The notes under the pieces: model-generated
Told to the model about the DNA's origin: nothing
Databases searched by the model: none
Seen by the model: only the letters and a program-made list of their open reading frames with translations
NCBI GenBank assembly: GCA_023252015.1
Contig: JAHEXS010000068.1
Coordinates: 1 to 6,406, forward strand
Source: Candidatus Nitrosotenuis sp.
Lineage (GTDB): Archaea > Thermoproteota > Nitrososphaeria > Nitrososphaerales > Nitrosopumilaceae
Direction of reading: 5' to 3'
DNA: 6,406 nucleotides
In this document: one piece after another, positions 4,865 through 6,406 of the stretch
Position numbering within the stretch: position 1 is the stretch's first letter
Layout: every line of letters starts with the position of its first letter
Translations under genes and position numbers: made by a program

Positions 4865-6406
4865 ATGAAATGGAAAACACTACAACACAATGGAATAATA
4901 TTTCCGCCGGATTATGAGCCAAAGGGGTTTACAGTAAAAATCAAGGGCCAGCCAGTAAAACTAGATGCTGCCCAAGAAGAGATGGCGTACCAGTGGGCAA
5001 AGAAAAAGGACACTCCATATGTGAAGGACACGGTTTTTCAAAAGAATTTTGTTGCTGATTTTGCCGCTACATTTAACGGCAAGTTCAAGGGATTGAGCAT
5101 TTCTGATATTGATTTTTCTGAGATATTCAAGCTAGTAGACAGGGAAAAGAGTTCCAGGGAACTGATGACAAAGGAGGAAAAAAAATCAATTGCCCAAAAA
5201 AGAAAGGAACTTCGTGAAAAAATGAAGAGTGTCTATGGCAAGGCAATACTTGATGGGCACGAAGTCGAGGTTGCAAACTACATGGCAGAGCCCCCAGGAA
5301 TTTTCATTGGACGTGGGGACCATCCAATGAGGGGAAAATGGAAGCCAAAGATTACGCAAAGCGATGTCATTCTTAATCTGAGCAAGGATGCAAAGGCACC
5401 TCAAGGTAACTGGAAAAAAATAGTTCATGAGAATGATTCCATGTGGCTTGCTTGCTGGACTGATGTTCTTTCTGAAAAGATAAAGTACGTGTGGCTTGCG
5501 GACACGGCCGGACTAAAGCAAGAAAGAGACCAAGCCAAGTATGACAAGGCAGCAAAGCTTGGAAAAGAGATCAAAAAGATAGAGGACGCAATAATCAAGG
5601 GAATGAACAACAAGGACCCAAGGGTCAGCCGCATTGCCACTGTTTGCTATATCATTTACAGAACATCGATGAGGGTCGGAGATGAAAAGGACCCAGACGA
5701 GGCAGACACGGTTGGCGCCACCACCCTACGAAAGGAACACGTGAAACTGGAAGAAGACAAGATACACTTTGACTTTTTGGGAAAAGACAGTGTCAGGTGG
5801 CAAGAAACCATACGTGCGGAGGGAAACGACAAAACTCTATACGAGAATCTCAAAAAACTCACGGCAAACAAAAGTCCAAAGGACGAAATCTTTCATGACA
5901 TAACATCAAGGCACGTAAATGCATTTTTGGGCGGAATAGTAAAGGACCTGACTGCAAAGGTGTTCAGAACATATCTTGCTACGACACAGGTGAAGAACTA
6001 TCTCAAGGACAAGCTTGACGTGAAAGGAAAGACAGAAACTGAAAAACTATACATTGCAAAAATGGCAAACCTGCAGGCCGCAATGATGTGCAACCACAAA
6101 AGAACCATCCCAAAGAACTTTGAAGAGACTCTGAAAAAGAAAAAAGAAACACTGGAAAACCTAGCAAAAGTAAAGGTGAAAACCGACAAGCAAAAGGAGC
6201 GCCTAAAAGAAAGGGCGCAGAAACTCGAGCTTGGAATCAAGCTTACAGAAACGACAAAGGACTACAACCTTGGAACGTCACTTCGAAACTATATCGACCC
6301 GCGTGTGTTCAAGGCATGGACAGACGAGGTAAAGGCAGACTGGGAAAAACTATACACCACATCGCTTCAGAGAAAATTCCTCTGGGTCAAAAACGTAAAC
6401 ACCAGC
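4865..6406 (+). CDS. DNA topoisomerase IB, eukaryote-like (514 residues, C-terminal tip beyond right edge)
   Basis: This enzyme relaxes positive and negative supercoils by nicking one strand through a 3'-phosphotyrosine. The sequence follows eukaryotic Top1 closely. The N-terminal core domain (about residues 1-210) has PPDYEP and ADFAATF. The catalytic domain carries all five active-site residues: R270 (in SMRVGDEKD), K307 (FDFLGKDS), R368 (LTAKVFRTY), H411 (MMCNHKR) and the nucleophile Y476 (GTSLRNYIDPR). A charged helical linker spans about 415-460. The long N-terminal charged tail of eukaryotic Top1 is absent. The frame is open to the window edge at KNVNTS, so probably only a few residues are missing. 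ATG 4865 is secure, because an in-frame TGA lies at 4859-4861. Among archaea this enzyme is characteristic of Thaumarchaeota, which sets the taxonomic call. The gene is monocistronic in this window and its 5' region borders the tnpB element. Confidence 0.96.
   Translation, partial: MKWKTLQHNGIIFPPDYEPKGFTVKIKGQPVKLDAAQEEMAYQWAKKKDTPYVKDTVFQKNFVADFAATFNGKFKGLSISDIDFSEIFKLVDREKSSRELMTKEEKKSIAQKRKELREKMKSVYGKAILDGHEVEVANYMAEPPGIFIGRGDHPMRGKWKPKITQSDVILNLSKDAKAPQGNWKKIVHENDSMWLACWTDVLSEKIKYVWLADTAGLKQERDQAKYDKAAKLGKEIKKIEDAIIKGMNNKDPRVSRIATVCYIIYRTSMRVGDEKDPDEADTVGATTLRKEHVKLEEDKIHFDFLGKDSVRWQETIRAEGNDKTLYENLKKLTANKSPKDEIFHDITSRHVNAFLGGIVKDLTAKVFRTYLATTQVKNYLKDKLDVKGKTETEKLYIAKMANLQAAMMCNHKRTIPKNFEETLKKKKETLENLAKVKVKTDKQKERLKERAQKLELGIKLTETTKDYNLGTSLRNYIDPRVFKAWTDEVKADWEKLYTTSLQRKFLWVKNVNTS

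Noticed and set aside
5186..6240. Several minus-strand frames of 60-80 codons across topIB
   Set aside because: They are Ser/Phe/Leu-rich shadows of the Lys/Glu-rich topIB coding strand.
1..6406. CRISPR array, toxin-antitoxin pair, defence cluster or rRNA
   Set aside because: I saw no regularly spaced repeats, no pair of small overlapping genes, and no RNA-gene signature. The only nuclease is the element-borne TnpB.

Overview
The window looks like chromosomal DNA of a Thaumarchaeota/Nitrososphaerota archaeon. The main evidence is a type IB DNA topoisomerase on the right, with all five catalytic residues in place. TopIB is known as a eukaryotic enzyme that among archaea is characteristic of Thaumarchaeota. 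Supporting signs are AT-rich intergenic DNA, genes without Shine-Dalgarno sequences, and TATA-like boxes placed for leaderless or nearly leaderless transcripts.

Layout, left to right. Bases 1-1958 hold two co-directional minus-strand genes 64 bp apart. The upstream one encodes a 325-residue protein of an unnamed family (981-1958). The downstream one encodes the N-terminal 305 residues of a GMC-type FAD oxidoreductase that leaves the window on the left (1-916). They may form one transcript. Bases 1959-2213 are non-coding. A small exported Lys/Ala-rich helical protein (2214-2549, minus) is divergent from an SDR-family oxidoreductase (2653-3480, plus), and the 103 bp between them carry a TATA-like element for each.

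Between the SDR gene and topIB lies a TnpB-only (IS1341-type, IS200/IS605 superfamily) element on the minus strand, about 3490-4800. The RuvC triad and zinc finger of TnpB are present, but the gene is split by a frameshift about 50 codons in, most simply explained by one missing base in a five-base T run at 4567-4571. Its 3' end and the bases after the stop contain small hairpins that make it a candidate omega-RNA/right-end region. TopIB (4865 to the window edge) starts immediately beyond the element's left side, so its promoter region borders element-derived DNA.

No complete new multi-gene system is visible. The parts most worth a second look are the broken tnpB with its possible guide RNA, the GMC/unknown-protein pair, and the junction between the element and the topIB promoter.
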